Assembly: GCA_023254555.1 (NCBI GenBank)
Contig: JALRLI010000065.1
Location: forward strand, 1-5,521
Length of the DNA: 5,521 nt
Direction of reading: 5' to 3'
Source: Microbacteriaceae bacterium
Lineage (GTDB): Bacteria > Actinomycetota > Actinomycetes > Actinomycetales > Microbacteriaceae
Shown here piece by piece: positions 1 to 5,022 of the stretch. Position numbers and translations under genes: made by a program. Positions within the stretch are counted from its first letter, which is position 1; every line of letters starts with the position of its first letter. The notes beneath the pieces were generated by a model. It was not told the DNA's origin. It did no database searches and worked only from the letters and a program-made list of their open reading frames with translations.

Positions 1-578
1 ACGACTGAGCTCTTTTTTCCGCTCTCCCCGTCCTCATCATCGTCGGCATCACCGTTATCAGCGAGCTCACTGTCAACTTCAACAAGCTCGGTTACAGCTG
101 CTTCGTCAAGCACGTCGGTTTCAAGCTCAGTTGCTGTCTCTTCAACTTCGGCGGCTGTTGCCTTCTTCGTTGACTTACGCGCGGGAGCTGCCTTTGCTGC
201 CGATTTGGTGGATGCTTTAGCCGCAGTTTTCTCCGCAGGCGCCGATGACTTCTTGGCTGGTGCCTTCGCGGCAGTCTTGGCTGGTGCCTTCGCGGCAGTC
301 TTGGCTGGTGCCTTCGCGGCAGTCTTGGCTGGTGCCTTCGCGGCAGTCTTCACTGCGGACTTCGCAGGTGCCTTCGCGGCAGTCTTCACTGCGGACTTCG
401 CAGGTGCCTTCGCGGCCGCCTTTGCCGCTGGCTTAGCCGCAGGTTTTGAAGCTGCCTGCTTCACTGCTTTTGCCGCTGGCTTAGCCGCAGCTTCAGAGAC
501 TGACTTCTTTGGGACGACCTTATCCGCGATTTTGCGAGCGACGCTCTTCTTCTCGGGGGTTTTAGCTTTGGTGGCCAC
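1..578 (-). CDS. rpoD: Probable primary RNA polymerase sigma factor RpoD/SigA, N-terminal part only (gene runs off the left edge)
   Basis: The frame is open from a GTG start at 578 down to the window edge (192 codons). The start is well fixed: an in-frame TAG lies directly upstream (581-579), and an AGAGG ribosome binding site (590-586) sits 7 bases from the GTG. The protein begins VATKAKTPEKK. Residues to about 143 are very rich in Lys, Ala and Pro, with KTAAKAPA-type repeats. Residues 144-186 are acidic, with many Asp/Glu and no Lys or Arg, followed by GKKSSV at the edge. Actinobacterial primary sigma factors carry exactly this kind of long basic-then-acidic N-terminal extension before the conserved sigma regions 1.2-4, which would lie outside the window. 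The adjacent PAC2-family gene also fits remembered gene order in Microbacteriaceae and relatives. No conserved sigma domain is visible, so the identity is inferred. Another low-complexity nucleic-acid-binding protein with an H1-like tail is the main alternative. Confidence 0.6.
   Translation of the reverse strand, partial: MATKAKTPEKKSVARKIADKVVPKKSVSEAAAKPAAKAVKQAASKPAAKPAAKAAAKAPAKSAVKTAAKAPAKSAVKTAAKAPAKTAAKAPAKTAAKAPAKTAAKAPAKKSSAPAEKTAAKASTKSAAKAAPARKSTKKATAAEVEETATELETDVLDEAAVTELVEVDSELADNGDADDDEDGESGKKSSV
251..346. repeat. Four perfect 24-bp tandem repeats coding for an 8-residue Lys/Ala/Pro unit
   Basis: The 24-base unit (plus strand starts TCTTGGCTGGTGCC and ends TTCGCGGCAG) occurs four times in a row without mismatch, at 251-274, 275-298, 299-322 and 323-346. 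The unit is a multiple of three and lies in frame in the minus-strand gene, giving repeats of K-T-A-A-K-A-P-A at about residues 78-110. Perfect identity at synonymous positions points to recent expansion by slippage or unequal recombination rather than selection on protein composition alone. Confidence 0.95.
347..418. repeat. Two 36-bp tandem repeats directly next to the 24-bp array
   Basis: Two 36-base units (347-382 and 383-418) begin TCTTCACTGCGGACTTCGCA and differ only in the last two bases (AG against CG). Each shares the 16-base core GGTGCCTTCGCGGCAG (last two bases CG in the second copy) with the neighbouring 24-bp units, so they look like the same unit carrying a 12-base insertion. 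In the minus-strand protein they give a 12-residue repeat, T-A-A-K-A-P-A-K-S-A-V-K, at about residues 54-78. The frame is preserved. Confidence 0.9.
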
Positions 579-615
579 CTAGCCGCCTCTCATCTCTTGG
601 AGCTGCACTGGGCAA

Positions 616-644
616 ATTGCTCAAACTACTAAGACCCTTGTCAA
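616..644 (-). promoter_or_regulatory. Candidate promoter for the putative rpoD gene
   Basis: Reading on the minus strand there is a perfect -35 hexamer TTGACA (644-639). At 17-base spacing lies AGCAAT (621-616), a poor -10 that keeps only the final AAT-like part of the consensus. Transcription would begin near 610 and leave a leader of about 30 bases before the GTG. The -35 box and its position in a 158-base gap are convincing; the -10 assignment is not. Confidence 0.4.
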
Positions 645-698
645 GTGCTCACGTTGATTGGGACTTGATTCCAAACCGGATTGAGCCTTGAAGGGTCT
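632..698. repeat. Spaced inverted repeat in the gap between the PAC2 gene and putative rpoD
   Basis: AGACCCTT (632-639) has a perfect inverted copy AAGGGTCT (691-698). The match extends with a 2-base offset: AGACCCTTgtCAAG (632-645) against CTTGAAGGGTCT (687-698). One arm overlaps the TTGACA -35 box, so the pair could be a two-site operator. A structural role at the 3' end of the PAC2 transcript is also possible, although the loop of about 40 bases makes a simple terminator unlikely. Confidence 0.4.
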
Positions 699-713
699 AG
701 AAGAATTATTACA

Positions 714-730
714 CAAAGCGTTGGCGCTTG
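714..730 (-). terminator. Weak hairpin just after the PAC2 gene stop, possible terminator
   Basis: On the minus strand the sequence CAAGCGCCAACGCTTTG begins 6 bases after the TGA stop. It can fold into a five-pair AAGCG/CGCTT stem with a 4-base CCAA loop. What follows is TGTAATAATTCTTC, AT-rich but without a proper T-run. The stem is short, so this is at best a weak intrinsic terminator. Confidence 0.25.
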
Positions 731-736
731 TTGCCA

Positions 737-1705
737 TCACTCGCTGTCTGCGCGGTGGCCCAGAGAGTCATTTTCCGCAGAACCATCTTGTTTGCGTTTT
801 GGCTCGGCGTGCTGTGCCAGGTAGCTTTCGAGTTCTGACGCAATCTGGTCTGCCGTTGGGATTGTACCCTCGTCGGTAATCAGCGGTGATCTCACTGATT
901 GGTCCTCCATGTAGCTGTCGTGTCTCTCTTCGAGTCGCCGAACCATTTCAGCCGACTCCTCATTAGCAGACACCTGATCATCGATTTTGGCGTTGAATTC
1001 GCGACTCGACTCCCGCAACGCATCGGTGGCAAATATCAGACCGGTTGCCTCTGAAGTGCATTCAAGCGCTGAGATGAGTGCCGCCGGGAATTCTGCATCA
1101 GCCAGGTAGTGCGGTACGAGCAAGACGAACCCTGTGATATCCGCTCCACTCGCTTGAAAACGATGTTCGAGAAGGTGTCCCACCGTGGCTGGAACCTGGG
1201 TAGTTGGTCGCCAAACAGATCGGGCCTCAATAATCTCTGCGCGAGTGCCGCTAACAGTAACCGGAATGGCACGCGTGTGCGGAATCGGCATCGGGATTGC
1301 GTGACTCCAAGTGACAGACCCAATGGCGAGCGTCGTAGCTAACTCAACCACTGTCTCAGTGAATTCATTCCATCGAAAGTCAGGTTCGGGGCCCATGAGG
1401 AGCAGGAATTTTTTACCCAAGTCGTCGGTCGCCAGTGAGAGCGACAACTCAGGCGCTTCGTAGTCTGTCAGGTGATCTTCCACGAACACAATCGACGGGC
1501 GCCTAGCGCGATAATCATGGAGCAAGTCTGAGTTGAAAGTGAGGAGGGGCTTCGGATCTGCGTGCTCAAGCATGTAGTCTTCGAGCTGAGACACGGCCGC
1601 TCCGGCATCGGCGAAGCCGGTGACAACTACCACGAGTGGTAACCCGGGCGGAACCACATCAAGGTCTGCGCCGTCGAGCCGGTAGAACCAGTCATTCGCT
1701 TGCAT
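737..1705 (-). CDS. PAC2 family protein (proteasome assembly chaperone-like fold)
   Basis: A 322-residue protein matching the actinobacterial PAC2 family as I remember it. Landmarks: hydrophobic strand and GFADAG at 22-35, GPEPDFRW at 105-112, HAIPMPIPHTR at 135-145, VPHYLADAEFP at 197-207, and a C-terminal helical part with EERHDSYMED at 259-268. There is no signal peptide or membrane segment, so it is likely cytoplasmic. The family is named after archaeal/eukaryotic proteasome assembly chaperones; its function in bacteria is not established, and nothing here shows a partner. An in-frame ATG at 1777 would add 24 residues, but it has no ribosome binding site, the extra residues do not resemble the family N-terminus, and the ATG at 1705 has a well-placed -10 box, so 1705 is preferred. 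The gene is co-oriented with the putative sigma-factor gene 158 bases downstream and divergent from the E3 gene. Confidence 0.88.
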   Translation of the reverse strand: MQANDWFYRLDGADLDVVPPGLPLVVVVTGFADAGAAVSQLEDYMLEHADPKPLLTFNSDLLHDYRARRPSIVFVEDHLTDYEAPELSLSLATDDLGKKFLLLMGPEPDFRWNEFTETVVELATTLAIGSVTWSHAIPMPIPHTRAIPVTVSGTRAEIIEARSVWRPTTQVPATVGHLLEHRFQASGADITGFVLLVPHYLADAEFPAALISALECTSEATGLIFATDALRESSREFNAKIDDQVSANEESAEMVRRLEERHDSYMEDQSVRSPLITDEGTIPTADQIASELESYLAQHAEPKRKQDGSAENDSLGHRADSE

Positions 1706-1711
1706 GCACCC

Positions 1712-1717
1712 AGCATA
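1712..1717 (-). promoter_or_regulatory. -10 box for a probably leaderless PAC2 transcript
   Basis: The minus strand reads TATGCT, then GGGTGC, then the ATG at 1705. A -10 hexamer matching four of six consensus bases, ending six bases before the A of the start codon, places the transcription start at or next to that A. Only a GGGTG stretch precedes the ATG, too close for a normal ribosome binding site. Leaderless mRNAs are common in actinobacteria. No clear -35 box is seen 16-18 bases upstream. Confidence 0.45.
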
Positions 1718-1799
1718 GATGACGAGACTGAGCACAATCCGAATCAACGCTCTCGAAGGTACGACACCCGCATGCAATTAGGAGTAGGGTTGAACCCGG

Positions 1800-1811
1800 T
1801 GCGCTTGCGCA
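1800..1811. promoter_or_regulatory. Palindrome TGCGC-TT-GCGCA in the divergent intergenic region
   Basis: Five-base arms around a central TT; it also contains the eight-base palindrome TTGCGCAA at 1805-1812. It lies about 70 bases before the E3 start codon and 95 bases before the PAC2 start. It could be an operator, but no matching regulator is recognised and a motif of this size can occur by chance. Confidence 0.25.
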
Positions 1812-1831
1812 AATGTCCCCACCGTTGTGCA

Positions 1832-1847
1832 TGTGTTACGTGCGACA
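1832..1847. promoter_or_regulatory. Candidate CRP/GlxR-like operator upstream of the E3-E2 operon
   Basis: TGTGTTACGTGCGACA is an imperfect 16-base palindrome of the form TGTnnnACGTnnnACA. It resembles the CRP-family pattern TGTGA-N6-TCACA (four of five bases in the left half-site, three of five in the right). GlxR, the actinobacterial CRP homologue, is known to control central carbon genes in Corynebacterium. The site lies 32 bases before the TTG start and just ahead of an AT-rich stretch (1848-1858) that may hold the -10 region. A TTGTGC at 1825-1830 could serve as -35. The regulator assignment is inference. Confidence 0.3.
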
Positions 1848-1867
1848 TTATTTATTAGCTACGTATA

Positions 1868-1872
1868 GGGAG
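1868..1872 (+). promoter_or_regulatory. Ribosome binding site that fixes the TTG start of the E3 gene
   Basis: GGGAG, with 7 bases to the TTG at 1880. The nearby ATG inside CAGCATGAA is out of frame, and the next in-frame Met is residue 29, beyond the FAD-binding glycines, so TTG is the only workable start. Confidence 0.7.
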
Positions 1873-1879
1873 CATTCGC

Positions 1880-3253
1880 TTGGCCCAGCATGAATTTGAC
1901 GTTGTAATCCTCGGTGGAGGCAGTGGCGGCTACTCAACTGCAATTAGAGCAGTTGAACTCGGAATGACCGCGGCGGTCGTTGAAAAAGACAAACTTGGTG
2001 GTACTTGTCTCCACAAGGGTTGCGTTCCCACCAAGGCCATGTTGCATGTTGCTGAGGTTGCCGATGTTGCTCGAGAAGGCGCAACCGTGGGCGTGCACAG
2101 CAACGTAACTACTATCGATATCAATGAAGTCAACGCGTTCCGTGAAGGCATTATTTCCAAGAAGTTCAAAGGGCTTCAGGGGCTTCTCAAAGCTCGAGGA
2201 ATCCCGGTATTCGAGGGCAACGGCAGATTGTCGACAGCTAATACTGTGACCGTGGGTGATGATGTTCTTGTTGGCAAGAAAATAGTGTTGGCCACGGGCT
2301 CATACTCCCGCAGCCTGCCAGGCCTCGAAATTCAAGGGCGTGTCATCACGAGTGAACATGCTCTCGCCCTCACTGAAATTCCGAAGCGAGTCGCCGTGCT
2401 CGGCGGCGGAGTAATTGGCGTAGAGTTTGCCAGTGTTTGGAAGTCATTCGGCTCTGAAGTGACCATCATCGAGGGCCTCCCTCATCTCGTACCCAACGAA
2501 GAGGAGTCGATCAGCAAGCAGCTGGAACGTGCATTCCGCAAACGCGGAATTGACTACAAATTGGGCGTACGGTTCCAGTCTGTTACTCAGACTGACGCAG
2601 AAGTGACCGTCAACCTCGAAAATGGGGAGACCGTCGTCGCAGATTACTTACTCGTTGCTGTCGGTCGCGGCCCAGCCACTGATGACTGTGGATTTGAGGC
2701 AGTTGGTGTAGCCATGGACCGCGGCTATGTGCTCACAAATGAACGCCTCGAAACCAACGTGCCGGGCGTCTATGCCGTAGGCGACATCGTTCCGGGACTG
2801 CAACTCGCCCATCGCAGCTACCAGCAAGGAATCTTCCTTGCCGAAGAGTTCGCCGGACTAAATCCTGTTGTTGTTCCCGATGTGAACATTCCGAAAATCA
2901 CCTATTGCGAACCTGAAATTGCGTCGGTTGGGCTTACCGAGGTTAAGGCGGCTGAAGCCTACGGCGCAGAGTCAATCAGCACCTTCGAATATAACTTGGC
3001 TGGGAACGCAAAAACCGAAATTTTGGGCTCGGCTGGCAGCGTCAAGGTCATTCGCCTCAACGATGGCCCGGTGCTCGGAGTTCATATGATCGGTTCTCGC
3101 GTCGGGGAGATGCTTGGCGAAGCTCAGATGATTGTCAACTGGGAAGCCCATCCGGAGGACGTTGCGCCCTTCCTGCACGCCCATCCAACACAGTACGAGT
3201 CAATCGGCGAAGCAATGCTTGCGCTTGCTGGAAAACCACTACACACCATCTAA
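1880..3253 (+). CDS. lpdA: Dihydrolipoyl dehydrogenase (E3 of 2-oxoacid dehydrogenase complexes)
   Basis: A 457-residue flavoprotein that reoxidises dihydrolipoyl groups on E2 and reduces NAD+; it is cytoplasmic and works as a homodimer. Visible motifs in order: FAD-binding GGGSGG at 12-17; the redox-active pair C43 and C48 in GGTCLHKGCVPTK; the NAD-binding GGGVIG at 175-180 followed by an acidic strand end (TIIEG); the second FAD motif GVYAVGD at 296-302; and a C-terminal dimer/catalytic segment with HPTQYE, giving the His435-Glu440 dyad. Length and all key residues are normal for the family, so it should be active. The start codon is TTG, supported by GGGAG at 7-base spacing. The E2 gene follows 38 bases after the stop, pointing to co-transcription. 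Mercuric reductase and glutathione reductase share the fold, but the sequence around the Cys pair and the HPTxxE end fit lipoamide dehydrogenase. Confidence 0.96.
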   Translation: MAQHEFDVVILGGGSGGYSTAIRAVELGMTAAVVEKDKLGGTCLHKGCVPTKAMLHVAEVADVAREGATVGVHSNVTTIDINEVNAFREGIISKKFKGLQGLLKARGIPVFEGNGRLSTANTVTVGDDVLVGKKIVLATGSYSRSLPGLEIQGRVITSEHALALTEIPKRVAVLGGGVIGVEFASVWKSFGSEVTIIEGLPHLVPNEEESISKQLERAFRKRGIDYKLGVRFQSVTQTDAEVTVNLENGETVVADYLLVAVGRGPATDDCGFEAVGVAMDRGYVLTNERLETNVPGVYAVGDIVPGLQLAHRSYQQGIFLAEEFAGLNPVVVPDVNIPKITYCEPEIASVGLTEVKAAEAYGAESISTFEYNLAGNAKTEILGSAGSVKVIRLNDGPVLGVHMIGSRVGEMLGEAQMIVNWEAHPEDVAPFLHAHPTQYESIGEAMLALAGKPLHTI

Positions 3254-3274
3254 TTCACTGAAAACAAGTAGTCC

Positions 3275-3282
3275 AAAAGGAG
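3275..3282 (+). promoter_or_regulatory. Strong ribosome binding site of the E2 gene
   Basis: AAAAGGAG is a near-perfect anti-16S match. It is followed by two in-frame ATGs two codons apart: 3286 (spacing 3, too tight) and 3292 (spacing 9, workable). The second gives MSESVHLPALGE, the usual beginning of this family, so 3292 is taken as the start. Confidence 0.75.
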
Positions 3283-3291
3283 CTAATGCAT

Positions 3292-5022
3292 ATGAGCGAG
3301 TCGGTACACCTCCCGGCCCTCGGCGAAAGCGTGACTGAAGGCACCGTAACCCGGTGGCTGAAGAACGTTGGCGACAGAGTAGAAGTTGACGAGCCATTAC
3401 TCGAGGTTTCGACTGACAAGGTCGACACTGAGATTCCTTCTCCGATCTCGGGGGTACTCGAAGAGATTTTGGTGCAGGAGGATGAAACTGTAGAAGTTGG
3501 TGCCGTGCTGGCGCGCGTTGGCGATGGATCCGGCTCTGCTTCTCCGGCGCCAGCATCGACTCCCGACGCTGCCCCTACTGCGGTGCAAGCGACCTCCTCC
3601 CCCGAACCTGTCGCGGTGACCTCACCCGAAACTGCCGCAGCTGAGCCAGCTGCGCCTCCAGTTCCGGCCCCTGCAGGCACCGAAACTGACATAGTTCTGC
3701 CGGCGCTTGGTGAGAGCGTAACCGAAGGAACAGTAACCCGGTGGCTCAAGTCTGTAGGGGACAACGTCGCTGTGGACGAGCCCCTTCTTGAAGTTTCAAC
3801 GGACAAGGTTGACACCGAGGTGCCTTCGCCTGTAGCCGGCGTGCTGAGCGAGATCCTTGTTCAGGAGGACCAGACCGTTGAGGTCGGTGCAGTGCTTGCT
3901 CGTGTGGGTGGATCGTTGAGCGATGCCTCAGTAGTTGCTGAACCAGCCACAGTTGGCGCTCCAGAAGTTCTTGCGGCTCCAGCAGTCACCCCAGCTGCGC
4001 CAGTCGAGCCCGCCCCAGTTGTTGCGCACACGCCCAAGCCTGTCGAGCCCCCCGTGCAGACAGTAGCTCCAGCGTCTGCTCCAGCCGCTCCAGCCACCGC
4101 GCCGAGAGCCGATGCCTATGTCACTCCAATCGTTCGTAAGCTGGCAAATCAACTCGGAGTCCCCCTCGAGTCAGTTGTGGGTAGCGGTGTAGGTGGTCGC
4201 ATTCGAAAAGAAGACATCTATGCCCATGTTGAGAGAGCGGCGGAAAGCGCATCGAAGAGCGTAGCAAGCGCACCTTCAGCCCCAGCCGCTCCGGCGTCTG
4301 TGTCAGCGCTGCGTGGAACAACTCAACCCATGAGCAGGCTGCGCAGGGTTATCGCTGAGCGAGCTGTAGCGTCTATGCATGCGACAGCCCAATTGACCAC
4401 TGTTGTGGAAGTGGATGTGACGGCAATTGCTGAGCTCCGTGCGCGTGTGCAAGCGCAGTTCATTGAGAAGACAGGCGGAAAACTCTCGTTCATGCCCTTT
4501 TTCGCAGTAGCTGCAACGGAGGCGCTACAAAGCTTCCCAATCATCAACGCGTCGGTTGACGGTGACAGCATCGTGTATCCCGCGGTCGAAAATATCAGCA
4601 TTGCAGTTGATACCGAGCGCGGGCTGCTGACTCCGGTCGTGAAAAACGCTGGAGGTCTGACGATAGCCCAGTTCTCAGCACAGATTGCCGAACTTGCCGC
4701 TCGCACCCGTGAGAACAAACTCACTCCCGACGAGCTTTCCGGTGGCACCTTCACACTGACCAACACCGGCTCCCGAGGCGCCCTGTTCGACACTCCTTTG
4801 GTTTTCACACCGCAGGTTGCGATTCTTGGAACAGGAGCAGTGGTCAAGAAGCCGATTGTGGTTTCATCCGAGCACGGTGAGGCACTTGCTATCCGTTCGG
4901 TTGTGTATTTAGCGCTCTCCTACGATCACCGAATCGTAGACGGGGCAGATGCAGCGAGGTTCTTGACCCAGGTGAAGAATCGTCTCGAAGAAGGTGCTTT
5001 CGAGGCAAACTTGGGTATTTAG
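3292..5022 (+). CDS. sucB: Dihydrolipoamide acyltransferase E2, two-lipoyl actinobacterial type (annotated as SucB; may act as AceF/DlaT)
   Basis: A 576-residue E2 core subunit of a 2-oxoacid dehydrogenase complex. Domains in order: lipoyl domain 1 (about 4-77, Lys43 in TDKVD); Ala/Pro linker (about 80-131); lipoyl domain 2 (about 132-206, Lys172); long Ala/Pro/Val linker; peripheral subunit-binding domain (about 274-313, TPIVRKLANQLGV to GGRIRKEDI) for E1/E3; another linker; and the catalytic acyltransferase domain (about 341-576) with DHRIVDG carrying His546 and Asp550. Both lipoyl lysines and the catalytic residues are present. This architecture is the form usually annotated as succinyltransferase in Actinobacteria, but in mycobacteria and corynebacteria the homologue serves the pyruvate complex, and 2-oxoglutarate activity comes from a fused E1-E2-type protein. 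The substrate is therefore not settled by the sequence. The gene is coupled to the E3 gene just upstream. A start at 3286 would add only two residues. Confidence 0.95.
   Translation: MSESVHLPALGESVTEGTVTRWLKNVGDRVEVDEPLLEVSTDKVDTEIPSPISGVLEEILVQEDETVEVGAVLARVGDGSGSASPAPASTPDAAPTAVQATSSPEPVAVTSPETAAAEPAAPPVPAPAGTETDIVLPALGESVTEGTVTRWLKSVGDNVAVDEPLLEVSTDKVDTEVPSPVAGVLSEILVQEDQTVEVGAVLARVGGSLSDASVVAEPATVGAPEVLAAPAVTPAAPVEPAPVVAHTPKPVEPPVQTVAPASAPAAPATAPRADAYVTPIVRKLANQLGVPLESVVGSGVGGRIRKEDIYAHVERAAESASKSVASAPSAPAAPASVSALRGTTQPMSRLRRVIAERAVASMHATAQLTTVVEVDVTAIAELRARVQAQFIEKTGGKLSFMPFFAVAATEALQSFPIINASVDGDSIVYPAVENISIAVDTERGLLTPVVKNAGGLTIAQFSAQIAELAARTRENKLTPDELSGGTFTLTNTGSRGALFDTPLVFTPQVAILGTGAVVKKPIVVSSEHGEALAIRSVVYLALSYDHRIVDGADAARFLTQVKNRLEEGAFEANLGI
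3310..3906 (+). repeat. Intragenic duplication: the two lipoyl domains of the E2 gene
   Basis: The 70-codon segments 3310-3519 and 3697-3906 (offset 387 bases) encode near-identical lipoyl domains. By my hand alignment 62 of 70 residues match without gaps, and both contain LPALGESVTEGTVTRWLK and DEPLLEVSTDKVDTE. At DNA level many third positions differ (for example CTCCCGGCCCTCGGC against CTGCCGGCGCTTGGT), so the duplication is old and held by protein-level constraint. Confidence 0.9.

Noticed and set aside
251..418. CRISPR-like appearance of the short regular repeats
   Set aside because: Repeats are directly adjacent without unique spacers and lie in frame inside a coding region.
205..582. 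Plus-strand open frame with many Ala/Phe/Gly repeats
   Set aside because: It is the antisense image of the Lys/Ala repeat gene. The minus frame has a ribosome binding site, a start and a sensible charge pattern; this one has none.
1706..1777. Longer PAC2 start at 1777 with a hydrophobic N-terminus that could pass for a signal or membrane segment
   Set aside because: There is no ribosome binding site, no likeness to the family N-terminus, and a promoter -10 box lies within this stretch.
3255..3815. Long minus-strand frame rich in Ser/Thr opposite the E2 gene
   Set aside because: Antisense shadow of the lipoyl domains. Its internal repetition simply mirrors the duplicated domains.
4323..4847. 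Minus-strand 174-codon frame opposite the E2 catalytic domain
   Set aside because: Lies entirely within a well-conserved coding region on the other strand and has no recognisable features.
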